From assembly GCF_012395185.1 (NCBI RefSeq), contig NZ_JAAZTU010000003.1, positions 62,001-126,000 of the forward strand: a stretch of DNA of 64,000 nucleotides. The letters are read 5' to 3'. The DNA comes from Vibrio aestuarianus (GTDB lineage: Bacteria > Pseudomonadota > Gammaproteobacteria > Enterobacterales > Vibrionaceae). Within the stretch, counting starts at the first letter, position 1, and each line of letters starts with the position of its first letter. Shown here one piece after another: positions 57,237 to 64,000 of the stretch. The notes under the pieces were generated by a model that had not been told where the DNA came from, did not search any database, and saw only the letters and a list, made by a program, of their open reading frames with translations. A program made the translations under genes and the position numbers.

Positions 57237-59024
57237 TTATTGTGGTTCTGCGATTCGTGGCAATGATACGGAAAAGCGAGCCCCTGAAAGCGTTGATTTC
57301 GTCATGCTTAACTTGCCATCCATACTTTGTATTATTTGCTGTGAGATAGAAAGACCAAGCCCCAGTCCATTTTTTTTAGTGGTAAAAAACGGTTCAAAAA
57401 GGTGGTCAATTTTTTCTTGTGAGATTCCTGGCCCGTTATCATCAATATGAATAGTAACGTAATCCTGATGGATTTCTGTTGTTAAGTGAACACACTTTTC
57501 TTTTTGTTCATCAACAGCTTGAACGGCATTGGTGAGTAAGTTAATCAATACTTGTTCTAATTGGATCGGGTTTACTCTGACTAGAATGGGCTGGTTGGGT
57601 AATTCACTATGAAACTGAATTAAGTGCGACTTGAATTGAGGCTGCATCAACTCTTTAGTCGATAAAATAATCGGTAATAATTGTGCAATGACTTTCTCAT
57701 CCGTTGCACTTTTGCGCGCAAACGATTTAAGCTGTTCGCTGATTTTTGCCATGCGTTCAGTTAGCGCAGAAATGCGAGCAAGATTATCATCGGTTCTTTC
57801 GGGCTTGCCCGTTGCCAAAAAGCGGCGTCCATTGTCGGCAAAACTTCGAATGGCGGCGAGTGGATTATTGAGTTCGTGGCTAATGCTGGCGGACATTTCT
57901 CCTAATACCGCAAGCTTAGCGGCTTGGATCAATTCATCTTGAGTTTGTCTTAGCATTACTTCAGTCTTACTTCGTTCGGCAATTTCTGCGTGCAGCTCTG
58001 AGGTTCTTTCCATCACTAAAAATTCGAGTTTTTGCTTGGCTTCTGATTGCAAGTGTTCGATCTGGCGCTGTTTGAGTTGACGGTGATGGATGAGCAGGAG
58101 CGCTAAATAGATGATGGCAAATACCATGCTAGAGATCAGGGCAAAGGCAAAGCTATCCCAAAAAATATTCATCTTCGGCGATAACACGCGGATATTGAGC
58201 GAAACATTAGGCAAAGCACGTGTAGAGACAATGAAGTCGCCTTTGAACCAACCTTGATGTGGGTTTTGCCATTCAGAAACTGGAGCGGTAAAGTCACCCA
58301 CTAAACCGAGAGAACGAATCGAAGTTTCAAGGTACTGGCGACTATTTTGTACTAATAATCGTTGACTATCGGTCAACGTATCCACGCTTTTAAACAGCCA
58401 TTGCGGTTTACTGGACATAAAAATAATGTTGTTGCTGTCGGTTGCTACAAAGTAGCTTTGCTTGCTCTGCCAGTTTTCTTCAATGGCCGAGAGATCCATT
58501 TTAACCACCACTACGCCTATCACATCCGCCGCATAGATGACAGGGTAAGAATAATAGTAACCGCGTTGGCCAGATGTCGAGCCTAGTGCAAAATATTGAC
58601 TCTCCTGGCCCGTAATAGCCGCTTTAAAATAAGGCCGCCAAGCAAAATTGCGATCGATAAAAGAGCGATCAAGGTTCCAGTTACTTGAAGCTATGGTATT
58701 GCCATATTGATCGATAAGATACGTATCGGCCGCTTGAATGACTTCATTGACTTGCTCCAAGTAGCGATTAGTGATTTCTATCTGGGCACTATTGTTAGGG
58801 CTGTTTAATGCATCGATTAGCTCCTTATCTTTAGAGAGTAATCTTGGTATGTGCGCATATTTATCGAGTTTAGCCGTGATATGGCTAGAGAAACGATCAA
58901 GTTGAGCTTGATGTTCAATTAATAAGTTTTGATAACTGTATTGCCAGGTAAGGTGAGCACCCAGTGCTGTTATCAACACGAACAGTATCACAAAAATTAG
59001 ACTGACACGGCGAATCGCTAGCAT
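57237..59024 (-). CDS. dctB: C4-dicarboxylate sensor kinase DctB
   Basis: The 595-residue kinase has TM1 at about 8-27, a periplasmic double-PDC (dCache) sensor domain (about 28-285, with RPYFKAAITG and GYYYSYPV typical of DctB), TM2 at about 290-312, a coiled coil (320-365), the phospho-acceptor H383 in SASISHELNNPLAAIRSF, and a catalytic domain with NLLTNAVQAV, DNGPGI and GLGLGLSIS. It senses extracellular C4-dicarboxylates and phosphorylates DctD. It is the first gene of the dctBD operon. Confidence 0.93.
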   Translation of the reverse strand: MLAIRRVSLIFVILFVLITALGAHLTWQYSYQNLLIEHQAQLDRFSSHITAKLDKYAHIPRLLSKDKELIDALNSPNNSAQIEITNRYLEQVNEVIQAADTYLIDQYGNTIASSNWNLDRSFIDRNFAWRPYFKAAITGQESQYFALGSTSGQRGYYYSYPVIYAADVIGVVVVKMDLSAIEENWQSKQSYFVATDSNNIIFMSSKPQWLFKSVDTLTDSQRLLVQNSRQYLETSIRSLGLVGDFTAPVSEWQNPHQGWFKGDFIVSTRALPNVSLNIRVLSPKMNIFWDSFAFALISSMVFAIIYLALLLIHHRQLKQRQIEHLQSEAKQKLEFLVMERTSELHAEIAERSKTEVMLRQTQDELIQAAKLAVLGEMSASISHELNNPLAAIRSFADNGRRFLATGKPERTDDNLARISALTERMAKISEQLKSFARKSATDEKVIAQLLPIILSTKELMQPQFKSHLIQFHSELPNQPILVRVNPIQLEQVLINLLTNAVQAVDEQKEKCVHLTTEIHQDYVTIHIDDNGPGISQEKIDHLFEPFFTTKKNGLGLGLSISQQIIQSMDGKLSMTKSTLSGARFSVSLPRIAEPQ

Positions 59025-59576
59025 CCTTGGTTACTCTTTTATTGCAGCTGCGGTTGTGATTAAGAAAATCCATTTCTGAACACGATAAGTCTACTGGTTT
59101 TCGATGTTTTTTTGTTTAAAAAGAGTTCAATAGTGCGGCACAAAACAGGAGCAAGATCTCTTTTTACACTTCTGAGATAAAAAAAGCCTCGATTCCCTTG
59201 AAAAAGCCTTTATTGTCCCCATTTCAAAACTGTGCTTTTCCATGTTGATGGAATTTTTAGCACTCGATAGGCAATTTAGGGCATTGAATCATCTCCAAGC
59301 GGTGATTGGCTCGACAGCACTGGTTCAGGTCGGTAGAATGTCGCGTCTAAATTTTCTGTCCTGAGACTAATCGGAGATACCTTTTTGACCTAGGTTGGTA
59401 AAGATATCGCTCATTAGTCCGATGTTTGGGTGTTTTCGCTTCAGATGTCGACGCTCATTTTAATTGAAGTGTTCGGATAGAACACAACACAAGGATGCAG
59501 CCAAGCACCAGGCGATAGCCTAGCTTACGGCTCATGATGCTCAGAAATACTGAGCCAGTTTTGAGGTTTATAAATA
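59025..59576. other. Divergent dctB/tig control region with a long tig leader
   Basis: This 552-base region has no protein gene. It contains a sigma-32-type promoter at 59197-59224, which would give tig a leader of about 345 bases, and the dctB promoter side at the left. No structured RNA family is recognised in the leader. GAGG about 11 bases before the tig ATG is the only ribosome site seen. Confidence 0.55.
59197..59224 (+). promoter_or_regulatory. Putative sigma-32 (heat-shock) promoter upstream of tig
   Basis: CTTGAAA-N13-CCCCATTT matches the RpoH consensus (CTTGAAA, 12-14 bases, CCCCAT-T) exactly. It lies about 350 bases before the tig start. Confidence 0.75.
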
Positions 59577-60878
59577 ATGCAAGTTACTGTTGAAACGCTA
59601 GAAGGCCTAGAGCGCCGTCTGAATATTACTGTTCCTGCTGCTAACATTGAAGATGCAGTTACAGCTGAACTACGCAACATCGCGAAAAATCGTCGTTTCG
59701 ATGGTTTCCGTAAAGGCAAAGTTCCAATGAAAATGGTTGCTCAAATGTACGGTAAAGCGGTACGTCAAGACGTGATGGGCGAAGTAATGCAACGTCACTT
59801 CATCGAAGCAATCGTAAAAGAAAAGATCAACCCAGCAGGTGCTCCGACTTTTGCTCCAGTTGCTACTGAAGAAGGTCAAGATCTTGTTTTCACTGCAACT
59901 TTTGAAGTTTACCCAGAAGTTGAGTTGAAAGGTCTAGAAAGCATCACTGTTGAAAAACCAGCGGTTGAAGTTAAAGAAGAAGATGTTGTTGAAATGCTAG
60001 AAACGCTACGTAAGCAACAAGCTACGTGGGTTGAAGTTGATGCAGCAGTTGAAGACGGTTCTCGCGCAACTATCGATTTCGTTGGTTCAATCGACGGTGT
60101 TGAATTTGAAGGCGGTAAAGCTGAAAACTTCCCACTAGAAATGGGTGCAGGTCGCATGATTCCTGGTTTTGAAGACGGTATCGTTGGCAAAACTAAAGGC
60201 ATGGAATTCGAAATCGACGTAAACTTCCCAGAAGATTACCACGCTGAAAACCTAAAAGGTAAAGCAGCGAAATTCGCAATCAAGATCAACAAAGTAGAAA
60301 CTCGTGAGCTACCAGAATTAAGCGATGAGTTTGTTGCTAAATTCGGTGTTGTTGAAGGCGGTGTTGAAGCGCTTAAAGCTGAAGTTCGCAAAAACATGGA
60401 GCGTGAGCTTAAGCAAGCTGTTAAGAACCGCATCAAAGAGCAAGCGATCGAAGGCCTAGTGAAAGAGAACGACATTGACGTTCCTTCTGCACTTATTGAC
60501 CAAGAAATCGGTGTGCTACGCCAACAAGCTGCACAACGTTTTGGTGGCAACCCTGAAGCGGCAGCGCAACTTCCACGTGAATTGTTCGAAGAGCAAGCTA
60601 AACGTCGTGTAGTTGTTGGTCTTCTTCTTGGCGAAGTGATCAAAACTGAAGAGCTAAAAGCAGATGATGAGAAAGTAAAAGCGCTAATCGAAGAGATGGC
60701 GACTGCTTACGAAGATCCTGCTGAAGTAATGGCTTACTATGCTCAAAACGAGCAAATGATGAACAATATGCGCAATGTTGCTCTTGAAGAGCAAGCAATC
60801 GACGCGATCATCGCTAAAGCACAGGTTTCTGAGAAAGCCGTTAGCTTCAACGAGCTAATGAACCAACAACCTGCTTAA
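59577..60878 (+). CDS. tig: Trigger factor, ribosome-associated chaperone
   Basis: Trigger factor binds ribosomal protein L23 and shields nascent chains. The 433-residue chain shows the ribosome-binding signature ([12 protein letters not shown] at about 38-49), the PPIase domain (about 150-245, with [14 protein letters not shown] and [11 protein letters not shown]) and the helical C-terminal arms. Codon use is biased as in highly expressed genes. It heads the tig-clpP-clpX-lon cluster, with an RpoH-type promoter upstream. Confidence 0.96.
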   Translation: MQVTVETLEGLERRLNITVPAANIEDAVTAELRNIAKNRRFDGFRKGKVPMKMVAQMYGKAVRQDVMGEVMQRHFIEAIVKEKINPAGAPTFAPVATEEGQDLVFTATFEVYPEVELKGLESITVEKPAVEVKEEDVVEMLETLRKQQATWVEVDAAVEDGSRATIDFVGSIDGVEFEGGKAENFPLEMGAGRMIPGFEDGIVGKTKGMEFEIDVNFPEDYHAENLKGKAAKFAIKINKVETRELPELSDEFVAKFGVVEGGVEALKAEVRKNMERELKQAVKNRIKEQAIEGLVKENDIDVPSALIDQEIGVLRQQAAQRFGGNPEAAAQLPRELFEEQAKRRVVVGLLLGEVIKTEELKADDEKVKALIEEMATAYEDPAEVMAYYAQNEQMMNNMRNVALEEQAIDAIIAKAQVSEKAVSFNELMNQQPA

Positions 60879-60929
60879 TAAGCAATATGTAGCGTAGGTG
60901 GTTGACTTAACGTTAACTATTCTGCTAAC

Positions 60930-60969
60930 AATGGTCCGCGTGATACCCATCATCCGGGCCATTTATTTT
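60930..60969 (+). terminator. Terminator-like hairpin between tig and clpP
   Basis: AATGGTCC (60930-60937) and GGGCCATT (60956-60963) pair with an 18-base loop and are followed by TATTTT. It is the likely tig terminator or an attenuator ahead of clpP. Confidence 0.5.
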
Positions 60970-60983
60970 AGGGACATAACAAT

Positions 60984-61610
60984 ATGAGCTACCAAGAAAA
61001 AAACGCAATGTCGCCAATTATTGACGCGCTAGTACCCATGGTGGTTGAGCAGACTTCCCGTGGTGAGCGCTCATACGATATTTATTCCCGCTTGCTTAAA
61101 GAACGAGTGATTTTCTTGACAGGTCAAGTTGAAGACCAAATGGCAAATCTTGTCGTTGCACAATTGCTGTTTTTAGAATCAGAAAACCCTGATAAAGATA
61201 TTTTCTTATACATTAACTCCCCAGGTGGTAGCGTAACCGCAGGGATGTCAATTTATGACACCATGCAGTTCATTAAGCCTAATGTGAGTACGGTATGTAT
61301 GGGTCAAGCTTGTTCTATGGGGGCATTTCTATTGGCGGGTGGCGCACCAGGTAAACGTTTTGTGTTACCTAATTCACGTGTGATGATCCACCAACCGTTG
61401 GGTGGTTTCCAAGGTCAAGCCTCTGATATTCAGATCCACGCTCAAGAAATTTTGACCATCAAACAAAAACTCAACAAACTATTGGCTGAGCACACAGGTC
61501 AACCACTAGAAGTGATTGAACGTGATACTGACCGTGATAACTTTATGTCAGCAGACCAAGCGGTTAAATACGGTTTAGTTGATTCCATTTTAAGCAAACG
61601 TGGCGAGTAA
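60984..61610 (+). CDS. clpP: ATP-dependent Clp protease, proteolytic subunit
   Basis: ClpP forms the tetradecameric serine protease used by ClpX and ClpA. The 208-residue chain has the catalytic triad at S111 (GQACSMGA), H136 (MIHQP) and D185, the same numbering as the E. coli precursor. AGGGA precedes the ATG; a second ATG 24 bases later would remove the presumed propeptide (M-S-Y-Q-E-K-N-A). clpX follows after 82 bases. Confidence 0.97.
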   Translation: MSYQEKNAMSPIIDALVPMVVEQTSRGERSYDIYSRLLKERVIFLTGQVEDQMANLVVAQLLFLESENPDKDIFLYINSPGGSVTAGMSIYDTMQFIKPNVSTVCMGQACSMGAFLLAGGAPGKRFVLPNSRVMIHQPLGGFQGQASDIQIHAQEILTIKQKLNKLLAEHTGQPLEVIERDTDRDNFMSADQAVKYGLVDSILSKRGE

Positions 61611-61692
61611 CAGTTCTCATAATTGTTTACGCATTTTGGCTTAATTTGAGTTACACTCAAACCATTAAGAGTAAAGGCTAAGAGGTTAGCGA

Positions 61693-62973
61693 ATGACAGA
61701 CAAAAGCAAAGAGAGCGGTAGTAGCAAGCTGTTGTACTGCTCTTTCTGTGGTAAAAGCCAGCACGAAGTTCGCAAGCTGATCGCCGGTCCTTCTGTTTAC
61801 GTCTGTGATGAATGCGTTGATTTATGCAACGACATCATCCGTGAAGAGATTAAAGATGTTCTGCCTAAAAAGGAATCTGAGGCGTTACCTACGCCACGTA
61901 AGATTCGTGAACATCTTGATGACTATGTGATTGGCCAAGAACACGCGAAAAAAGTGCTTGCAGTTGCAGTATATAACCACTACAAGCGTTTACGTAACGG
62001 TGATACGACAAGTGAAGGGGTTGAGCTTGGCAAGAGTAATATTTTGCTTATTGGCCCAACGGGTAGTGGTAAAACACTACTGGCAGAAACACTGGCTCGT
62101 TTCCTAGATGTACCGTTCACGATGGCAGATGCAACCACACTAACAGAAGCGGGTTATGTAGGGGAAGATGTCGAAAACATCATCCAAAAACTACTTCAGA
62201 AGTGTGATTACGATGTTGCTAAAGCCGAACGCGGTATTGTGTACATCGATGAAATCGATAAGATTTCTCGTAAAGCTGAAAACCCATCGATTACACGAGA
62301 TGTATCGGGTGAAGGGGTTCAGCAAGCGCTATTGAAATTGGTTGAAGGTACTGTTGCTTCTGTACCACCACAAGGTGGACGTAAGCATCCGCAGCAAGAA
62401 TTTCTGCAAGTAGACACATCTAAGATTCTATTTATCTGTGGTGGTGCATTTGCTGGTTTAGATAAAGTCATTGATCAACGCGTTGCTAAAGGTTCAGGTA
62501 TTGGCTTTGGAGCGGAAGTTCGTTCCAAAGATGAAACTAAGACCATTGGCGAGCTGTTCACTCAAGTTGAGCCAGAAGATTTGGTGAAATACGGGTTAAT
62601 CCCTGAATTCATTGGCCGTCTTCCTGTTACGGCTACACTGACTGAACTTGATGAAGAAGCGCTGATTCAAATCTTGTGCGAGCCTAAAAACGCACTGACT
62701 AAGCAATACGCTGCACTATTCGAGTTAGAGAATGTCGAACTTGAATTCCGTGAAGATGCATTGCGAGCGATTGCGAAAAAAGCAATGAATCGCAAGACTG
62801 GTGCGCGTGGTTTACGTTCAATTTTAGAAGGTGTCTTGCTCGATACCATGTATGAGCTTCCATCTGTATCGGATGTTAGTAAAGTGGTAATCGATGAATC
62901 TGTAATCAATGGTGAATCTGAACCGCTGCTAATTTACAGCGCAAATGAGAGCCAAGCTGCAGGCGCAGAGTAA
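61693..62973 (+). CDS. clpX: ATP-dependent Clp protease, unfoldase subunit ClpX
   Basis: ClpX unfolds substrates and feeds them to ClpP. The 426-residue chain has the zinc-binding domain C15-x2-C18 with C37-x2-C40, Walker A GPTGSGKT near 118-125, Walker [11 protein letters not shown], the ClpP-contacting IGF loop (SGIGFGAE near 265-272) and sensor [11 protein letters not shown] terminator follows, so lon has its own promoter. Confidence 0.97.
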   Translation: MTDKSKESGSSKLLYCSFCGKSQHEVRKLIAGPSVYVCDECVDLCNDIIREEIKDVLPKKESEALPTPRKIREHLDDYVIGQEHAKKVLAVAVYNHYKRLRNGDTTSEGVELGKSNILLIGPTGSGKTLLAETLARFLDVPFTMADATTLTEAGYVGEDVENIIQKLLQKCDYDVAKAERGIVYIDEIDKISRKAENPSITRDVSGEGVQQALLKLVEGTVASVPPQGGRKHPQQEFLQVDTSKILFICGGAFAGLDKVIDQRVAKGSGIGFGAEVRSKDETKTIGELFTQVEPEDLVKYGLIPEFIGRLPVTATLTELDEEALIQILCEPKNALTKQYAALFELENVELEFREDALRAIAKKAMNRKTGARGLRSILEGVLLDTMYELPSVSDVSKVVIDESVINGESEPLLIYSANESQAAGAE

Positions 62974-62992
62974 AACACAGAGATAAATATTT

Positions 62993-63022
62993 AAAGGAGG
63001 TAGCAAATACCTCCTTTTTTTT
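62993..63022 (+). terminator. Terminator after clpX
   Basis: AAAGGAGGTA, a 5-base loop and TACCTCCTTTTTTTT; strong stem and T run, 19 bases after the clpX stop. Confidence 0.85.
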
Positions 63023-63031
63023 ATTCTGTTA

Positions 63032-63058
63032 TTGAATCCAGTTAGTTAGCCCCCATAT
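63032..63058 (+). promoter_or_regulatory. Putative sigma-32 promoter of lon
   Basis: TTGAA-N14-CCCCATAT, 36 bases before the lon start, matches the RpoH consensus well. In E. coli lon is a known heat-shock gene. Confidence 0.75.
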
Positions 63059-63093
63059 ACTCGGTAATAAGTTAAAGCGGAAGAGAGAATAAT

Positions 63094-64000
63094 ATGAACT
63101 TGGAGCGTTCCGAGCGTATCGAAATCCCCGTACTGCCTCTACGTGATGTGGTGGTTTATCCTCATATGGTTATTCCTTTGTTTGTTGGTAGAGAAAAATC
63201 TATCCAATGCCTTGAAGCGGCAATGGACAACAACAAACAAGTTCTATTAGTGGCACAGAAAAAAGCAGAAACTGATGAACCAACGATAGAAGATCTATTT
63301 GACGTTGGAACTGTTGCTACCATTTTACAGCTCCTCAAACTACCTGACGGCACTGTCAAAGTATTGGTGGAAGGTCAGCAACGAGCGAAAATAGACCGCT
63401 TTGTTGAAGGTGATTTTTTCTCAGCTGAAGCACAGTATCTTATTACTCCTGAGCTGGACGAAAGAGAGCAGGAAGTCATAGTACGTAGTGCTATTAACCA
63501 GTTCGATGGTTTTATTAAACTAAATAAGAAAATTCCACCAGAAGTACTTACCTCATTGAATGGTATTGATGAAGCAGCTCGTCTTGCTGACACCATTGCT
63601 GCGCACATGCCGTTAAAGCTGGTTGATAAACAAAAAGTCTTAGAAATTATTGATATCAGCGAGCGTCTGGAATTCCTAATGGGGCAGATGGAGTCGGAAA
63701 TTGACCTACTACAGGTTGAAAAACGAATTCGTGGCCGCGTTAAAAAACAGATGGAAAAGTCTCAGCGTGAGTATTATCTCAATGAGCAAATGAAAGCGAT
63801 TCAAAAAGAATTGGGTGATATGGATGATGCACCTGACGAATTTGAAACGCTGAAAAAGAAAATTGATGAATCAAAAATGCCGCAAGAAGCGCGCGAGAAG
63901 ACAGAGCAAGAGCTTCAGAAATTGAAAATGATGTCTCCAATGTCTGCTGAAGCGACAGTGGTACGTAGCTATATCGACTGGATGGTTAATGTCCCGTGGA
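63094..64000 (+). CDS. lon: ATP-dependent protease Lon, N-terminal part (cut by window end)
   Basis: Lon is the AAA+ serine protease that degrades misfolded and regulatory proteins. About 302 codons are visible without a stop. They cover the N-terminal substrate-binding domain (EIPVLPLRDVVVYPHMVIPLFVGR at about 9-32) and the helical region with KKQMEKSQREYYLNEQMKAIQKELG, both typical of bacterial Lon. The ATP-binding and Ser-Lys protease domains lie beyond the window. GGAAGAGAG lies about 8 bases before the ATG, and the RpoH-type promoter is just upstream. Confidence 0.95.
   Translation, partial: MNLERSERIEIPVLPLRDVVVYPHMVIPLFVGREKSIQCLEAAMDNNKQVLLVAQKKAETDEPTIEDLFDVGTVATILQLLKLPDGTVKVLVEGQQRAKIDRFVEGDFFSAEAQYLITPELDEREQEVIVRSAINQFDGFIKLNKKIPPEVLTSLNGIDEAARLADTIAAHMPLKLVDKQKVLEIIDISERLEFLMGQMESEIDLLQVEKRIRGRVKKQMEKSQREYYLNEQMKAIQKELGDMDDAPDEFETLKKKIDESKMPQEAREKTEQELQKLKMMSPMSAEATVVRSYIDWMVNVPW

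Noticed and set aside
60236..60643. 135-codon minus-strand frame inside tig
   Set aside because: It is antisense to a certain gene, with low-complexity S/R/T/A translation and no ribosome site.

Overview
The window reads as about 64 kb of the main chromosome of a Vibrio or close relative. The proteins are gammaproteobacterial, and the order msrB/gapA/yeaD, fadH/purU, yoaA/tsaB/slp, fadD/rnd, minCDE, dctPQM/dctDB and tig/clpP/clpX/lon is, from memory, the order on Vibrio cholerae chromosome 1. ERIC elements and moderate-to-low GC fit as well. Nearly all genes are conserved housekeeping or metabolic genes; the accessory DNA lies mostly in the first 5.5 kb.

Layout. 1-185 is the right end of an IS66-family insertion sequence. 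450-4870 is a compact minus-strand accessory operon: a CI-like HTH regulator, a small membrane protein, a frameshifted 58-codon gene, a membrane-anchored DUF4041/GIY-YIG protein, a GHKL ATPase, a STAS-like (DUF4325) protein and a two-helix membrane protein. It has no integrase or phage structural genes and looks like a regulatory or defence-type cassette; this is the best candidate here for an undescribed system. 4871-5526 holds REP/RAYT-like debris. From 5.5 to 29 kb come core genes: chaN with a Fur box, rlmA, yeaD-gapA with msrB divergent, yeaC, ansA, sppA, fadH with a FadR operator, purU, yoaA, tsaB, slp, an alpha/beta hydrolase, fadD, rnd, minCDE, ycgL and a lytic transglycosylase. 29.6-34.4 kb is more variable: an ERIC element, a membrane GGDEF protein and an AT-rich Ig-like repeat lipoprotein.

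34.4-48.8 kb holds folD, tRNA-Arg(UCU), a GH13 hydrolase next to a LacI-sensor/PAS/GGDEF/EAL protein, rhlE, a GNAT-nitrilase fusion, a membrane protein whose C-terminus is encoded by an ERIC element, a serine dehydratase, an unannotated 33-residue membrane peptide and selO. 48.9-52.4 kb is a two-component system followed by an orphan sugar-binding protein. 52.4-59 kb is the C4-dicarboxylate TRAP transporter dctPQM, with a sigma-54 promoter and paired upstream repeats, facing its convergent regulators dctDB. 59-64 kb is the proteostasis block tig-clpP-clpX-lon (lon cut by the window edge), with sigma-32-type promoters before tig and lon.

Working together: FadR control of fadH beside fadD, the TRAP transporter with DctBD, the sugar-binding protein with its two-component system, and the LacI/GGDEF/EAL protein with its amylase each pair a nutrient sensor with the matching metabolic function. 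All functional calls are from reading translated sequence and motifs; no database search was run.
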